From NCBI GenBank assembly GCA_033782935.1, contig JAWQEG010000084.1, positions 124,001-188,000 of the forward strand: a stretch of 64,000 nt of DNA, in the 5' to 3' direction. The DNA comes from Petrolisthes cinctipes. Taxonomy: Eukaryota > Arthropoda > Malacostraca > Decapoda > Porcellanidae. The notes beneath the pieces were generated by a model. It saw only the letters and a program-made list of their open reading frames with translations. It was not told where the DNA came from and did no database searches. Positions 12,015-25,700 of the stretch are shown here, piece by piece. A program made the position numbers and the translations under genes. How positions within the stretch are numbered: the first letter of the stretch is position 1; the number at the start of each line of letters is the position of its first letter.

Positions 12015-14810
12015 GTGTTAGAGTATTTTCAAAATACATGTTCAAAACATACTGAAAATCGATCTTTTAGGTGCACAAAAGTCGATATGTGCATGCATCT
12101 TCAGTACCCGTTTATATCTCAAATTCAGTCTCAAAACACCCGATAATTCAATATTTTGGGGTCCCAGAAGCAATCTGTACATGCCTACTCCGTGTTAGAG
12201 TATTTTCAAAATACATGCCCAAAACATGCTGAAAATCGATATTTTAGATGCCCAAAGTCAATATGTGCATGTATCTTCTGTACCCGTTTATATCTCAAAT
12301 TCAGGCTCAAAACACCCGAATATTCAATATTTTGGGGTCCCAGAAGCAATCTGTACATGCCTACACAGTGCTAGAATATTTTCAAAATATAGGCTAAAAA
12401 CATGCTAAAAATCGACATTTTAGGTGCCAAAAAATCGATATCTCAAATTCAGTCCCAAAACACCCGAAAATTCGATATTTAGAGGTCCCAGAAGGTATCT
12501 GTACATGCCTACTCCGTGTTAGAGTATTTTCAAAATACAGGCCAAAAACATACTGAAAATCGATCTTTTAGGTGCCCAAAAGTCGATATGTGCATGCATC
12601 TTCTGAACCCGTTTATATCAAATTCTGGCCCTAAACACCCGAAAATTCGATATTTTAGGGTCCCAGAAGCGATCTGTACATGCCTACTCCGTGTTAGAGT
12701 ATTTTCAAAATTCAGGCCCAAAACATGCTCAAAATCGATATTTTTGGTGCCCAAAGTCAATATGTGCATGTATCTTCTGTACCCGTTTATATCTCAAATT
12801 CAGGCTCAAAACACCCGAAAATTCAATATTTTGGGGTCCCAGAAGCAATCTGTACAGTGCTAGAATATTTTCAAAATATAGGCTAAAAACATGCTAAAAA
12901 TCGATCTTTTAGGTGCCAAAAAGTCGATATCTCAAATTCAGTCCCAAAACACCCGAAAATTCGATTTTTAGGGGTCCCCGAAGCGATCTGTACATGCCTA
13001 CTCCGTGTTAGAGTATTTTCAAAATACATGATCAAAACATACTGAAAATCGATCTTTTAGGTGCACAAAAGTCGATATGTGCATGCATCTTCAGTACCCG
13101 TTTATATCTCAAATTCAGGCTCAAAACACCCGAAAATTCAATATTTTGGGGTCCCAGAAGCAATCTGTACATGCCTACTAAGTGTTAGAGTATTTTCAAA
13201 ATACATGCCCAAAACATGCTGAAAATCGATATTTTAGATGCCCAAAGTCAATATGTGCATGTATCTTCTGTACCCGTTTATATCTCAAATTCAGGCTCAA
13301 AACACCCGAAAATTCAATATTTTGGGGTCCCAGAAGCAATCTGTACATGCCTACACAGTGCTAGAATATTTTCAAAATATAGGCTAAAAACATGCTAAAA
13401 ATCGACATTTTAGGTGCCAAAAATCGATATCTCAAATTCAGCGCCAAAACACCCGAAAATTCGATATTTAGAGGTCCCAGAAGGTATCTGTACATGCCTA
13501 CTCCGTGTTAGAGTATTTTCAAAATACAGGCCAAAAACATACTAAAAATCGATCTTTTAGGTGCACAAAAGTCGATATGTGCATGCATCTTCAGTACCCG
13601 TTTATATCTCAAATTCAGGCTCAAAGCACCCGAAAATTCAATATTTTGGGGTCCCAGAAGCAATCTGTACAGTGCTAGAATATTTTCAAAATATAGGCTA
13701 AAAACATGCTAAAAATCGATCTTTTAGGTGCCAAAAAGTCGATATCTCAAATTCAGTCCCAAAACACCCGAAAATTCGACATTTAGGGGTCCCAGAAGCG
13801 ATCTGTACATGCCTACTCCGTGTTAGAGTATTTTCAAAATACATGCTCAAAACATACTGAAAATCGATCTTTTAGGTGCACAAAAGTCGATATGTGCATG
13901 CATCTTCAGTACCCGTTTATATCTCTAATTCAGGCTCAAAACACCCGAAAATTCAATATTTTGGGGTCCCAGAAGCAATCTGTTCATGCCTTTTCAGTGT
14001 TAGAGTATTTTCAAAATACATGCCCAAAACATGCTCAAAATCGATATTTTAGATGCCCAAAGTCAATATGTGCATGTATCATCTGTACCCGTTTATATCT
14101 CAAATTCAGGCTCAAAACACCCGAAAATTCAATATTTTCGGGTCCCAGAAGCAATCTGTACATGCCTACACAGTGCTAGAATATTTTCAAAATATAGGCT
14201 AAAAACATGCTAAAAATCGACATTTTAGGTGCCTAAAAATCGATATCTCAAATTCAGTCCCAAAACACCCGAAAATTCGATATTTAGAGGTCCCAGAAGG
14301 TATCTGTACATGCCTACTCCGTGTTAGAGTATTTTCAAAATACAGGCCAAAAACATACTGAAAATCGATCTTTTAGGTGCCCAAAAGTCGATATGTGCAT
14401 GCATCTTCTGTACCCGTTTATATCTCAAATTCTGGCCCTAAACACCCGAAAATTCGATATTTTGGGGTCCCAGAAGCGATCTGTACATGTCTACTCCGTG
14501 TTAGAGTATTTTCAAAATTCAGGCCCAAAACATGCTGAAAATCGATATTTTTGGTGCCCAAAGTCAATATGTGCATGTATCTTCTGTACCCGTTTATATC
14601 TCAAATTCAGGCCCTAAACACCCGAAAATTCAATATTTTGGGGTCCCAGAAGCAATCTGTACAGTGCTAGAATATTTTCAAAATATAGGCTAAAAACATG
14701 CTAAAAATCGATCTTTTAGGTGCCAAAAACTCGATATCTCAAATTCAGTCCCAAAACACCCGAAATTTCGATTTTAGGGGTCCCAGAAGCGATCTGTACA
14801 TGCCTACTCC
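12015..14810 (+). repeat. 2,796-bp 17-mer, copy 1
   Basis: Three sub-blocks of 990, 815 and 991 bp start at 12015, 13005 and 13820: two six-monomer sets and a five-monomer set. Diagnostic parts are a 175-bp E with tatatcaaattctgg (12516), G with ggggtccccgaag (12857), a D with cagcgccaaaac (13358), a 167-bp hybrid H (13505: E head, B middle, F-type end) and a 147-bp G (14664). Similarity to the next copy begins left of 12015, near 11.7 kb. Confidence 0.88.
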
Positions 14811-17606
14811 GTGTTAGAGTATTTTCAAAATACATGTTCAAAACATACTGAAAATCGATCTTTTAGGTGCACAAAAGTCGATATGTGCATGCATCTTCAG
14901 TACCCGTTTATATCTCAAATTCAGGCTCAAAACACCCGATAATTCAATATTTTGTGGTCCCAGAAGCAATCTGTACATGCCTACTCCGTGTTAGAGTATT
15001 TTCAAAATTCAGGCCCAAAACATGCTGAAAATCGATATTTTAGATGCCCAAAGTCAATATGTGCATGTATCTTCTGTACCCGTTTATATCTCAAATTCAG
15101 GCTCAAAACACCCGAATATTCAATATTTTGGGGTCCCAGAAGCAATCTGTACATGCCTACACAGTGCTAGAATATTTTCAAAATATAGGCTAAAAACATG
15201 CTAAAAATCGACATTTTAGGTGCCAAAAAATCGATATCTCAAATTCAGTCCCAAAACACCCGAAAATTCGATATTTAGAGGTCCCAGAAGGTATCTGTAC
15301 ATGCCTACTCCGTGTTAGAGTATTTTCAAAATACAGGCCAAAAACATACTGAAAATCGATCTTTTAGGTGCCCAAAAGTCGATATGTGCATGCATCTTCT
15401 GAACCCGTTTATATCAAATTCTGGCCCTAAAAACCCGAAAATTCGATATTTTAGGGTCCCAGAAGCGATCTGTACATGCCTACTCCGTGTTAGAGTATTT
15501 TCAAAATTCAGGCCCAAAACATGCTCAAAATCGATATTTTTGGTGCCCAAAGTCAATATGTGCATGTATCTTCTGTACCCGTTTATATCTCAAATTCAGG
15601 CTCAAAACATCCGAAAATTCAATATTTTGGGGTCCCAGAAGCAATCTGTACAGTGCTAGAATATTTTCAAAATATAGGCTAAAAACATGCTAAAAATCGA
15701 TCTTTTAGGTGCCAAAAAGTCGATATCTCAAATTCAGTCCCAAAACACCCGAAAATTCGATTTTTAGGGGTCCCCGAAGCGATCTGTACATGCCTACTCC
15801 GTGTTAGAGTATTTTCAAAATACATGATCAAAACATACTGAAAATCGATCTTTTAGGTGCACAAAAGTCGATATGTGCATGCATCTTCAGTACCCGTTTA
15901 TATCTCAAATTCAGGCTCAAAACACCCGAAAATTCAATATTTTGGGGTCCCAGAAGCAATCTGTACATGCCTACTCAGTGTTAGAGTATTTTCAAAATAC
16001 ATGCCCAAAACATGCTGAAAATCGATATTTTAGATGCCCAAAGTCAATATGTGCATGTATCTTCTGTACCCGTTTATATCTCAAATTCAGGCTCAAAACA
16101 CCCGAAAATTCAATATTTTGGGGTCCCAGAAGCAATCTGTACATGCCTACACAGTGCTAGAATATTTTCAAAATATAGGCTAAAAACATGCTAAAAATCG
16201 ACATTTTAGGTGCCAAAAATCGATATCTCAAATTCAGCGCCAAAACACCCGAAAATTCGATATTTAGAGGTCCCAGAAGGTATCTGTACATGCCTACTCC
16301 GTGTTAGAGTATTTTCAAAATACAGGCCAAAAACATACTAAAAATCGATCTTTTAGGTGCACAAAAGTCGATATGTGCATGCATCTTCAGTACCCGTTTA
16401 TATCTCAAATTCAGGCTCAAAGCACCCGAAAATTCAATATTTTGGGGTCCCAGAAGCAATCTGTACAGTGCTAGAATATTTTCAAAATATAGGCTAAAAA
16501 CATGCTAAAAATCGATCTTTTAGGTGCCAAAAAGTCGATATCTCAAATTCAGTCCCAAAACACCCGAAAATTCGACATTTAGGGGTCCCAGAAGCGATCT
16601 GTACATGCCTACTCCGTGTTAGAGTATTTTCAAAATACATGCTCAAAACATACTGAAAATCGATCTTTTAGGTGCACAAAAGTCGATATGTGCATGCATC
16701 TTCAGTACCCGTTTATATCTCAAATTCAGGCTCAAAACACCCGAAAATTCAATATTTTGGGGTCCCAGAAGCAATCTGTTCATGCCTTTTCAGTGTTAGA
16801 GTATTTTCAAAATACATGCCCAAAACATGCTCAAAATCGATATTTTAGATGCCCAAAGTCAATATGTGCATGTATCATCTGTACCCGTTTATATCTCAAA
16901 TTCAGGCTCAAAACACCCGAAAATTCAATATTTTCGGGTCCCAGAAGCAATCTGTACATGCCTACACAGTGCTAGAATATTTTCAAAATATAGGCTAAAA
17001 ACATGCTAAAAATCGACATTTTAGGTGCCTAAAAATCGATATCTCAAATTCAGTCCCAAAACACCCGAAAATTCGATATTTAGAGGTCCCAGAAGGTATC
17101 TGTACATGCCTACTCCGTGTTAGAGTATTTTCAAAATACAGGCCAAAAACATACTGAAAATCGATCTTTTAGGTGCCCAAAAGTCGATATGTGCATGCAT
17201 CTTCTGTACCCGTTTATATCTCAAATTCTGGCCCTAAACACCCGAAAATTCGATATTTTGGGGTCCCAGAAGCGATCTGTACATGTCTACTCCGTGTTAG
17301 AGTATTTTCAAAATTCAGGCCCAAAACATGCTGAAAATCGATATTTTTGGTGCCCAAAGTCAATATGTGCATGTATCTTCTGTACCCGTTTATATCTCAA
17401 ATTCAGGCCCTAAACACCCGAAAATTCAATATTTTGGGGTCCCAGAAGCAATCTGTACAGTGCTAGAATATTTTCAAAATATAGGCTAAAAACATGCTAA
17501 AAATCGATCTTTTAGGTGCCAAAAACTCGATATCTCAAATTCAGTCCCAAAACACCCGAAATTTCGATTTTAGGGGTCCCAGAAGCGATCTGTACATGCC
17601 TACTCC
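14811..17606 (+). repeat. 2,796-bp 17-mer, copy 2
   Basis: Sub-blocks start at 14811, 15801 and 16616 with the same order as copy 1. It shares with copy 3 features that copy 1 lacks, for example a ttttgtggtccc site near 14953/17749 and an F-like aaattcagg head on the C at 14988/17784, so copies 2 and 3 are closest relatives. Confidence 0.88.
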
Positions 17607-20089
17607 GTGTTAGAGTATTTTCAAAATACATGTTCAAAACATACTGAAAATCGATCTTTTAGGTGCACAAAAGTCGATATGTGCATGCATCTTCAGTACC
17701 CGTTTATATCTCAAATTCAGGCTCAAAACACCCGATAATTCAATATTTTGTGGTCCCAGAAGCAATCTGTACATGCCTACTCCGTGTTAGAGTATTTTCA
17801 AAATTCAGGCCCAAAACATGCTGAAAATCGATATTTTAGATGCCCAAAGTCAATATGTGCATGTATCTTCTGTACCCGTTTATATCTCAAATTCAGGCTC
17901 AAAACACCCGAATATTCAATATTTTGGGGTCCCAGAAGCAATCTGTACATGCCTACACAGTGCTAGAATATTTTCAAAATATAGGCTAAAAACATGCTAA
18001 AAATCGACATTTTAGGTGCCAAAAAATCGATATCTCAAATTCAGTCCCAAAACACCCGAAAATTCGATATTTAGAGGTCCCAGAAGGTATCTGTACATGC
18101 CTACTCCGTGTTAGAGTATTTTCAAAATACAGGCCAAAAACATACTGAAAATCGATCTTTTAGGTGCCCAAAAGTCGATATGTGCATGCATCTTCTGAAC
18201 CCGTTTATATCAAATTCTGGCCCTAAAAACCCGAAAATTCGATATTTTAGGGTCCCAGAAGCGATCTGTACATGCCTACTCCGTGTTAGAGTATTTTCAA
18301 AATTCAGGCCCAAAACATGCTCAAAATCGATATTTTTGGTGCCCAAAGTCAATATGTGCATGTATCTTCTGTACCCGTTTATATCTCAAATTCAGGCTCA
18401 AAACATCCGAAAATTCAATATTTTGGGGTCCCAGAAGCAATCTGTACAGTGCTAGAATATTTTCAAAATATAGGCTAAAAACATGCTAAAAATCGATCTT
18501 TTAGGTGCCAAAAAGTCGATATCTCAAATTCAGTCCCAAAACACCCGAAAATTCGATTTTTAGGGGTCCCCGAAGCGATCTGTACATGCCTACTCCGTGT
18601 TAGAGTATTTTCAAAATACATGATCAAAACATACTGAAAATCGATCTTTTAGGTGCACAAAAGTCGATATGTGCATGCATCTTCAGTACCCGTTTATATC
18701 TCAAATTCAGGCTCAAAACACCCGAAAATTCAATATTTTGGGGTCCCAGAAGCAATCTGTACATGCCTACTCAGTGTTAGAGTATTTTCAAAATACATGC
18801 CCAAAACATGCTGAAAATCGATATTTTAGATGCCCAAAGTCAATATGTGCATGTATCTTCTGTACCCGTTTATATCTCAAATTCAGGCTCAAAACACCCG
18901 AAAATTCAATATTTTGGGGTCCCAGAAGCAATCTGTACATGCCTACACAGTGCTAGAATATTTTCAAAATATAGGCTAAAAACATGCTAAAAATCGACAT
19001 TTTAGGTGCCAAAAATCGATATCTCAAATTCAGCGCCAAAACACCCGAAAATTCGATATTTAGAGGTCCCAGAAGGTATCTGTACATGCCTACTCCGTGT
19101 TAGAGTATTTTCAAAATACAGGCCAAAAACATACTAAAAATCGATCTTTTAGGTGCACAAAAGTCGATATGTGCATGCATCTTCAGTACCCGTTTATATC
19201 TCAAATTCAGTCTCAAAGCACCCGAAAATTCAATATTTTGGGGTCCCAGAAGCAATCTGTACAGTGCTAGAATATTTTCAAAATATAGGCTAAAAACATG
19301 CTAAAAATCGATCTTTTAGGTGCCAAAAAGTCGATATCTCAAATTCAGTCCCAAAACACCCGAAAATTCGACATTTAGGGGTCCCAGAAGCGATCTGTAC
19401 ATGCCTACTCCGTGTTAGAGTATTTTCAAAATACATGCTCAAAACATACTGAAAATCGATCTTTTAGGTGCACAAAAGTCGATATGTGCATGCATCTTCA
19501 GTACCCGTTTATATCTCAAATTCAGGCTCAAAACACCCGAAAATTCAATATTTTGGGGTCCCAGAAGCAATCTGTACATGCCTTTTCAGTGTTAGAGTAT
19601 TTTCAAAATACATGCCCAAAACATGCTCAAAATCGATATTTTAGATGCCCAAAGTCAATATGTGCATGTATCATCTGTACCCGTTTATATCTCAAATTCA
19701 GGCTCAAAACACCCGAAAATTCAATATTTTGGGGTCCCAGAAGCAATCTGTACATGCCTACACAGTGCTAGAATATTTTCAAAATATAGGATAAAAACAT
19801 GCTAAAAATCGACATTTTAGGTGCCTAAAAATCGATATCTCAAATTCAGTCCCAAAACACCCGAAAATTCGATATTTAGAGGTCCCAGAAGGTATCTGTA
19901 CATGCCTACTCCGTGTTAGAGTATTTTCAAAATACAGGCCAAAAACATACTGAAAATCGATCTTTTAGGTGCCCAAAAGTCGATATGTGCATGCATCTTC
20001 TGTACCCGTTTATATCTCAAATTCTGGCCCTAAACACCCGAAAATTCGATATTTTGGGGTCCCAGAAGCGATCTGTACATGTCTACTCC
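17607..20089 (+). repeat. 2,796-bp 17-mer, copy 3 (last F and G displaced)
   Basis: Sub-blocks start at 17607, 18597 and 19412. Against copy 2, offset 2,796, I noticed only four substitutions: 16415/19211, 16780/19576, 16935/19731 and 16995/19791. The copy is interrupted after its final E (19913-20089) by a 501-bp duplication. Confidence 0.87.
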
Positions 20090-20590
20090 GTGTTAGAGTA
20101 TTTTCAAAATTCAGGCCCAAAACATGCTGAAAATCGATATTTTAGATGCCCAAAGTCAATATGTGCATGTATCATCTGTACCCGTTTATATCTCAAATTC
20201 AGGCTCAAAACACCCGAAAATTCAATATTTTGGGGTCCCAGAAGCAATCTGTACATGCCTACACAGTGCTAGAATATTTTCAAAATATAGGATAAAAACA
20301 TGCTAAAAATCGACATTTTAGGTGCCTAAAAATCGATATCTCAAATTCAGTCCCAAAACACCCGAAAATTCGATATTTAGAGGTCCCAGAAGGTATCTGT
20401 ACATGCCTACTCCGTGTTAGAGTATTTTCAAAATACAGGCCAAAAACATACTGAAAATCGATCTTTTAGGTGCCCAAAAGTCGATATGTGCATGCATCTT
20501 CTGTACCCGTTTATATCTCAAATTCTGGCCCTAAACACCCGAAAATTCGATATTTTGGGGTCCCAGAAGCGATCTGTACATGTCTACTCC
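20090..20590 (+). repeat. 501-bp C-D-E tandem duplication
   Basis: Monomers at 20090 (F/C hybrid), 20266 (D) and 20414 (E) repeat 19589-20089. Both D monomers carry the private taggataaaaac change, and both C-type tails carry tatcatctg, which ties the two copies together. The hybrid switches from F to C inside the 14 bases at 20130-20143. Confidence 0.87.
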
Positions 20591-20905
20591 GTGTTAGAGT
20601 ATTTTCAAAATTCAGGCCCAAAACATGCTGAAAATCGATATTTTTGGTGCCCAAAGTCAATATGTGCATGTATCTTCTGTACCCGTTTATATCTCAAATT
20701 CAAGCTCAAAATACCCGAAAATCCAATATTTTGGGGTCCCAGAAGCAATCTGTACAGTGCTGGTTATATTTTCAAAATATAGGCTAAAAACATGCTAAAA
20801 ATCGATCTTTTAGGTGCCAAATAGTCGATATCTCAAATTCAGTCCCAAAACACCCGAAAATTCGATATTTAGGGGTCCCAGAAGCGATCTATACTTGCCT
20901 ACTCC
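20591..20905 (+). repeat. F-G pair with private changes (315 bp)
   Basis: F (20591) has caagctcaaaatacccg, as at 3664, 30167, 31159, 46207 and 63867. G (20757) is 149 bp because its head is tgctggttatattttc instead of tgctagaatattttc, a form I saw nowhere else in the window. Confidence 0.75.
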
Positions 20906-21897
20906 GTGTTAGAGTATTTTCAAAATACATGCTCAAAACATACTGAAAATCGATCTTTTAGGTGCACAAAAGTCGATATGTGCATGCATCTTCAGTACCC
21001 GTTTATATCTCAAATTCAGGCTCAAAACACCCGAAAATTCAATATTTTGGGGTCCCAGAAGCAATCTGTACATGCCTACTCAGTGTTAGAGTATTTTCAA
21101 AATACAGGCCCAAAACATGCTGAAAATCGATATTTTAGATGCCCAAAGTCAATATGTGCATGTATCTTCTGTACCCGTTTATATCTCAAATTCAGGCTCA
21201 AAACACCCGAAAATTCAATATTTTGGGGTCCCAGAAGCAATCTGTATATGCCTACACAGTGCTAGAATATTTTCAAAATATAGGCTAAAAACATGCTAAA
21301 AATCGACATTTTAGGTGCTAAAAAATCGATATCTCAAATTCAGTCCCAAAACACCCGAAAATTCGATATTTAGAGGTCCCAGAAGGTATCTGTACATGCC
21401 TACTCCGTGTTAGAGTATTTTCAAAATACAGGCCAAAAACATACTGAAAATCGTTCTTTTAGGTGCCCAAAAGTCGATATGTGCATGCATCTTCTATACG
21501 CGTTTATATCTCAAATTCTGGCCCTAAACACCCGAAAATTCGATATTTTGGGGTCCCAGAAGCAATCTGTACATGCCTACTCCGTGTTAGAGTATTTTCA
21601 AAATTCAGGCCCAAAACATGCTGAAAATCGATATTTTTGGTGCCCAAAGTCAATATGTGCATGTATCTTCTGTACCCGTTTATATCTCAAATTCAGGCTC
21701 AAAACACCCGAAAATTCAATATTTGGGAGTCCCAGAAGCAATCTGTACAGTGCTAGAATATTTTCAAAATATAGGCTAAAAACATGCTAAAAATCGATCT
21801 TTTAGGTGACAAATAGTCGATATCTCAAATTCAGTCCCAAAACACCCAAAAATTCGATATTTAGGGGTCCCAGAAGCGATCTGTACATGCCTACTCC
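20906..21897 (+). repeat. Canonical 992-bp hexamer
   Basis: Starts are 20906, 21083, 21259, 21407, 21584 and 21750. E has ctatacgcgttt and F has tatttgggagtccc; both recur in the hexamers near 31974 and 33292, and the ctaaacgcg form near 47022 is a further relative. Confidence 0.85.
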
Positions 21898-22222
21898 GTG
21901 TTAGAGTATTTTCAAAATACATGCTCAAAACATACTGAAAATAAATCTTTTAGGTGCACAAAAGTCGATATGTGCATGCATCTTCAGTACCCGTTTATAT
22001 CTCAAATTCAGGCTCAAAACACCCGAAAATTCAATATTTTGGGCTCCCAGAAGCAATCTGTACATGCCTACTCAGTGTTAGAATATTTTCAAAATATAGG
22101 CTAAAAACATGCTAAAAATCAATCTTTTAGGTGCCAAAAAGTCGATATCTCAAATTCAGTCCCAAAACACCCGAAAATTCGATATTTAGGGGTCCCAGAA
22201 GCGATCTGTACATGCCTACTCC
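21898..22222 (+). repeat. B-G' dimer (325 bp)
   Basis: B (21898, with aataaatctttt) is followed by G' (22075), a C/G hybrid with a gtgttagaat head and aaaatcaatctttt. The same dimer is at 32465, 33783 and 47513. Confidence 0.8.
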
Positions 22223-24718
22223 GTGTTAGAGTATTTTCAAAATACATGCTCAAAACATACTGAAAATCGATCTTTTAGGTGCACAAAAGTCGATATGTGC
22301 ATGCATCTTCAGTACCCGTTTATATCTCAAATTCAGGCTCAAAACACCCGAAAATTCGATATTTTGGGGTCCCAGAAGCAATCTGTACATGCCTACTCAG
22401 TGTTAGAGTATTTTCAAAAATACAGGCCCAAAACATGCTGAAAATCGATATTTTAGATGCCCAAAGTCAATATGTGCATGTATCTTCTGTACCCGTTTAT
22501 ATCTCAAATTCAGGCTCAAAACACCCGAAAATTCAATATTTTGGGGTCCCAGAAGCAATCTGTACATGCCTACACAGTGCTGGAATATTTTCAAAATATA
22601 GGCTAAAAACATGCTAAAAATCGACATTTTAGGTGCCAAAAAATCGATATCTCAAATTCAGTCCCAAAACACCCGAAAATTCGATATTTAGAGGTCCCAG
22701 AAGGTATCTGTACATGCCTACTCCTTGTTATAGTATTTTCACAATACAGGCCAAAAACATACTGAAAATCGATCTTTTAGGTGCCCAAAAGTCAATATGT
22801 GCATGCATCTTCTGTACCCGTTTATATCTCAAATTCTGGCCCTAAACACCCGAAAATTCGATATTTTGGGGTCCCAGAAGCGATCTGTACATGCCTACTC
22901 CGTGTTAGAGTATTTTCAAAATTCAGGCCCAAAACATGCTAAAAATCGATATTTTTGTTGCCCAAAGTCAATATGTGCATGTATCTTCTGTACCCGTTTA
23001 TATCTCAAATTCAGGCTCAAAACACCCGAAAATTCAATATTTTGGGGTCCCAGAAGCAATCTGTACATGCCTACACAGTGCTAGAATATTTTCAAAATAT
23101 AGGCTAAAAACATGCTAAAAATCGACATTTTAGGTGCCAAAAAATCGATATCTCAAATTCAGTCCCAAAACACCCAAAAATTCGATATTTAGAGGTCCCA
23201 GAAGGTATCTGTACATGCCTACTCCGTGTTAGAGTATTTTCAAGATACAGGCCAAAAACATACTGAAAATCGATCTTTTAGGTGCCCAAAAGTCGATATG
23301 TGCATGCATCTTCTATACCCGTTTATATCTCTAATTATGGCCCTAAACACCCGAAAATTCAATATTTTGGGGTCCCAGAAGCAATCTGTACATGCCTACT
23401 CCGTGTTAGAGTATTTTCAAAATTTAGGCCCAAAACATGCTGAAAATCGATATTTTTGGTGCCCAAAGTCAATATGTGCATGTATCTTCTGTACCCGTTT
23501 ATATCTCAAATTCAGGCTCAAAACACCCGAAAATTCAATATTTTGGGGTCCCAGAAGCAATCTGTACATGCCTACTCAGTGCTAGAATATTTTCAAAATA
23601 TAGGCTAAAAACATGCTAAAAATCGATCTTTTAGGTGCCAAAAAGTCGATATCTCAAATTCAGTCCCAAAACACCCGAAAATTCGATATTTAGGGGTCCC
23701 AGAAGCGATCTGTACATGCCTACTCCTTGTTAGAGTATTTTCAAAATACATGCTCAAAACATACTGAAAATCGATCTTATAGGTGCACAAAAGTCGATAT
23801 GTGCATGCATCTTCAGTACCCGTTTATATCTCAAATTCAGGTTTAAAACACCCGAAAATTCAATATTTTGGGGTCCCAGAAGCAATCTGTACATGCCTAC
23901 TCAGTGTTAGAGTATTTTCAAAATACATGCCCAAAACATGCTGAAAATCGATATTTTAGATGCCCAAAGTCAATATGTGCATGTATCTTCTGTACCCGTT
24001 TATATCTCAAATTCAGGCTCAAAACACCCGAAAATTCAATATTTTGGGGTCCCAGAAGCAATCTGTACATGCCTACACAGTGCTAGAATATTTTCAAAAT
24101 ATAGGCTAAAAACATGCTAAAAGTCGACATTTTAGGTGCCAAAAAATCGATATCTCAAATTCAGTCCCAAAACACCCGAAAATTCGATATTTAGAGGTCC
24201 CAGAAGGTATCTGTACATGCCTACTCCTTGTTATAGTATTTTCAAAATACAGGCCAAAAACATACTGAAAATCGATATTTTAGGTGCCCAAAAGTCGATA
24301 TGTGCATGCATCTTCTGTACCCGTTTATATCTCAAATTCTGGCCCTAAACACCCGAAAATTCGATATTTTGGGGTCCCAGAAGCGATCTGTACATGCCTA
24401 CTCCGTGTTAGAGTATTTTCAAAATTCAGGCCCAAAACATGCTGAAAATCGATATTTTTGGTGCCCAAAGTCAATATGTGCATGTATTTTCTGTACCCGT
24501 GTATATCTCAAATTCAGGCTCAAAACACCCGAAAATTCAATATTTTGGGGTCCCAGAAGCAATCTGTACAGTGCTAGAATATTTTCAAAATATAGGCTAA
24601 AAACATGCTAAAAATCGATCTTTTAGGTGCCAAAAAGTCGATATCTCAAATTCAGTCCCAAAACACCCGAAAATTCGATTTTTAGGGGTCCCAGAAGCGA
24701 TCTGTACATGCCTACTCC
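22223..24718 (+). repeat. Mosaic block: B-C-D-E*-F/C-D, E-F/C-G, B-C-D-E*-F-G
   Basis: Starts are 22223, 22400 (177 bp, with one extra a in ttttcaaaaatac), 22577, 22725, 22902, 23078; 23226, 23403, 23579; and 23727, 23904, 24080, 24228, 24405, 24571. The order is repeated at offsets of about 25,615 (47838 onward) and 11,707 (34340 onward), and at 51928 onward. It is a long segment copied to several places and later altered by small changes. Confidence 0.8.
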
Positions 24719-25700
24719 GTGTTAGAGTATTTTCAAAATACATGCTCAAAACATACTGAAAATCGATCTTTTAGGTGCACAAAAGTCGATATGTGCATGC
24801 ATCTTCAGTACCCGTTTATATCTCAAATACAGGCTCAAAAAACCCGAAAATTCAATATTTTGGGGTTCCAGAAGCGATCTGTACATGCCTACTCAGTGTT
24901 AGAGTATTTTCAAAATTCAGGCCCAAAACATGCTCAAAATCGATATTTTTGGTGCCCAAAGTCAATATGTGCATGTATCTTCTGTACCCGTTTATATCTC
25001 AAATTCAGGCTCAAAACACCCGAAAATTCAATATTTTGGGGTCCCAGAAGCAATCTGGACAGTGCTAGAATATTTTCAAAATATAGGCTAAAAACATGCT
25101 AAAAATCGATCTTTTAGGTGCCAAAAAGTCGATATCTCAAATTCAGTCCCAAAACACCCGAAAATTCGATATTTAGGGGTCCCAGAAGCGATCTGTACAT
25201 GGCTACTCCGTGTTAGAGTATTTTCAAAATACATGCTCAAAACATACTGAAAATCGATCTTTTAGGTGCCCAAAAGTCGATATGTGCATGCATCTTCAGT
25301 ACCCGTTTATATCTCAAATTCAGGCTCAAAACACCCGAAAATTCAATATTTTGGGGTCCCAGAAGCAATCTGTACATGCCTACTCAGTGTTAGAGTATTT
25401 TCAAAATACAGGCCCAAAACATGCTGAAAATCGATATTTTAGATGCCCAAAGTCAATATGTGCATGTATCTTCTGTACCCGTTTATATCTCAAATTCAGG
25501 CTCAAAACACCCGAAAATTCAATATTTTGGGGTCCCAGAAGCAATCTGTACAGTGCTAGAATATTTTCAAAATATAGGCTAAAAACATGCTAAAAATCGA
25601 TCTTTTAGGTGCCAAAAAGTCGATATCTCAAATTCAGTCCCAAAACACCCGAAAATTCGATTTTTAGGGGTCCCAGAAGCGATCTGTACATGCCAACTCC
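24719..25700 (+). repeat. Two 491-bp trimers (B-F-G and B-C/F-G)
   Basis: Starts are 24719, 24896, 25062 and 25210, 25387, 25553. In each, D and E are missing and the middle monomer ends with the F-type 10-bp deletion. In the second trimer the middle monomer has a C body (ttttagatgccc) with an F tail (tgtacagtgctag), the reverse of the F/C hybrids elsewhere. Confidence 0.8.

Noticed and set aside
12530..12769. Minus-strand frames of 60-80 codons, repeated at many sites
   Set aside because: They are antisense translations of the same monomers, recurring with the repeat period and without any independent coding signal.
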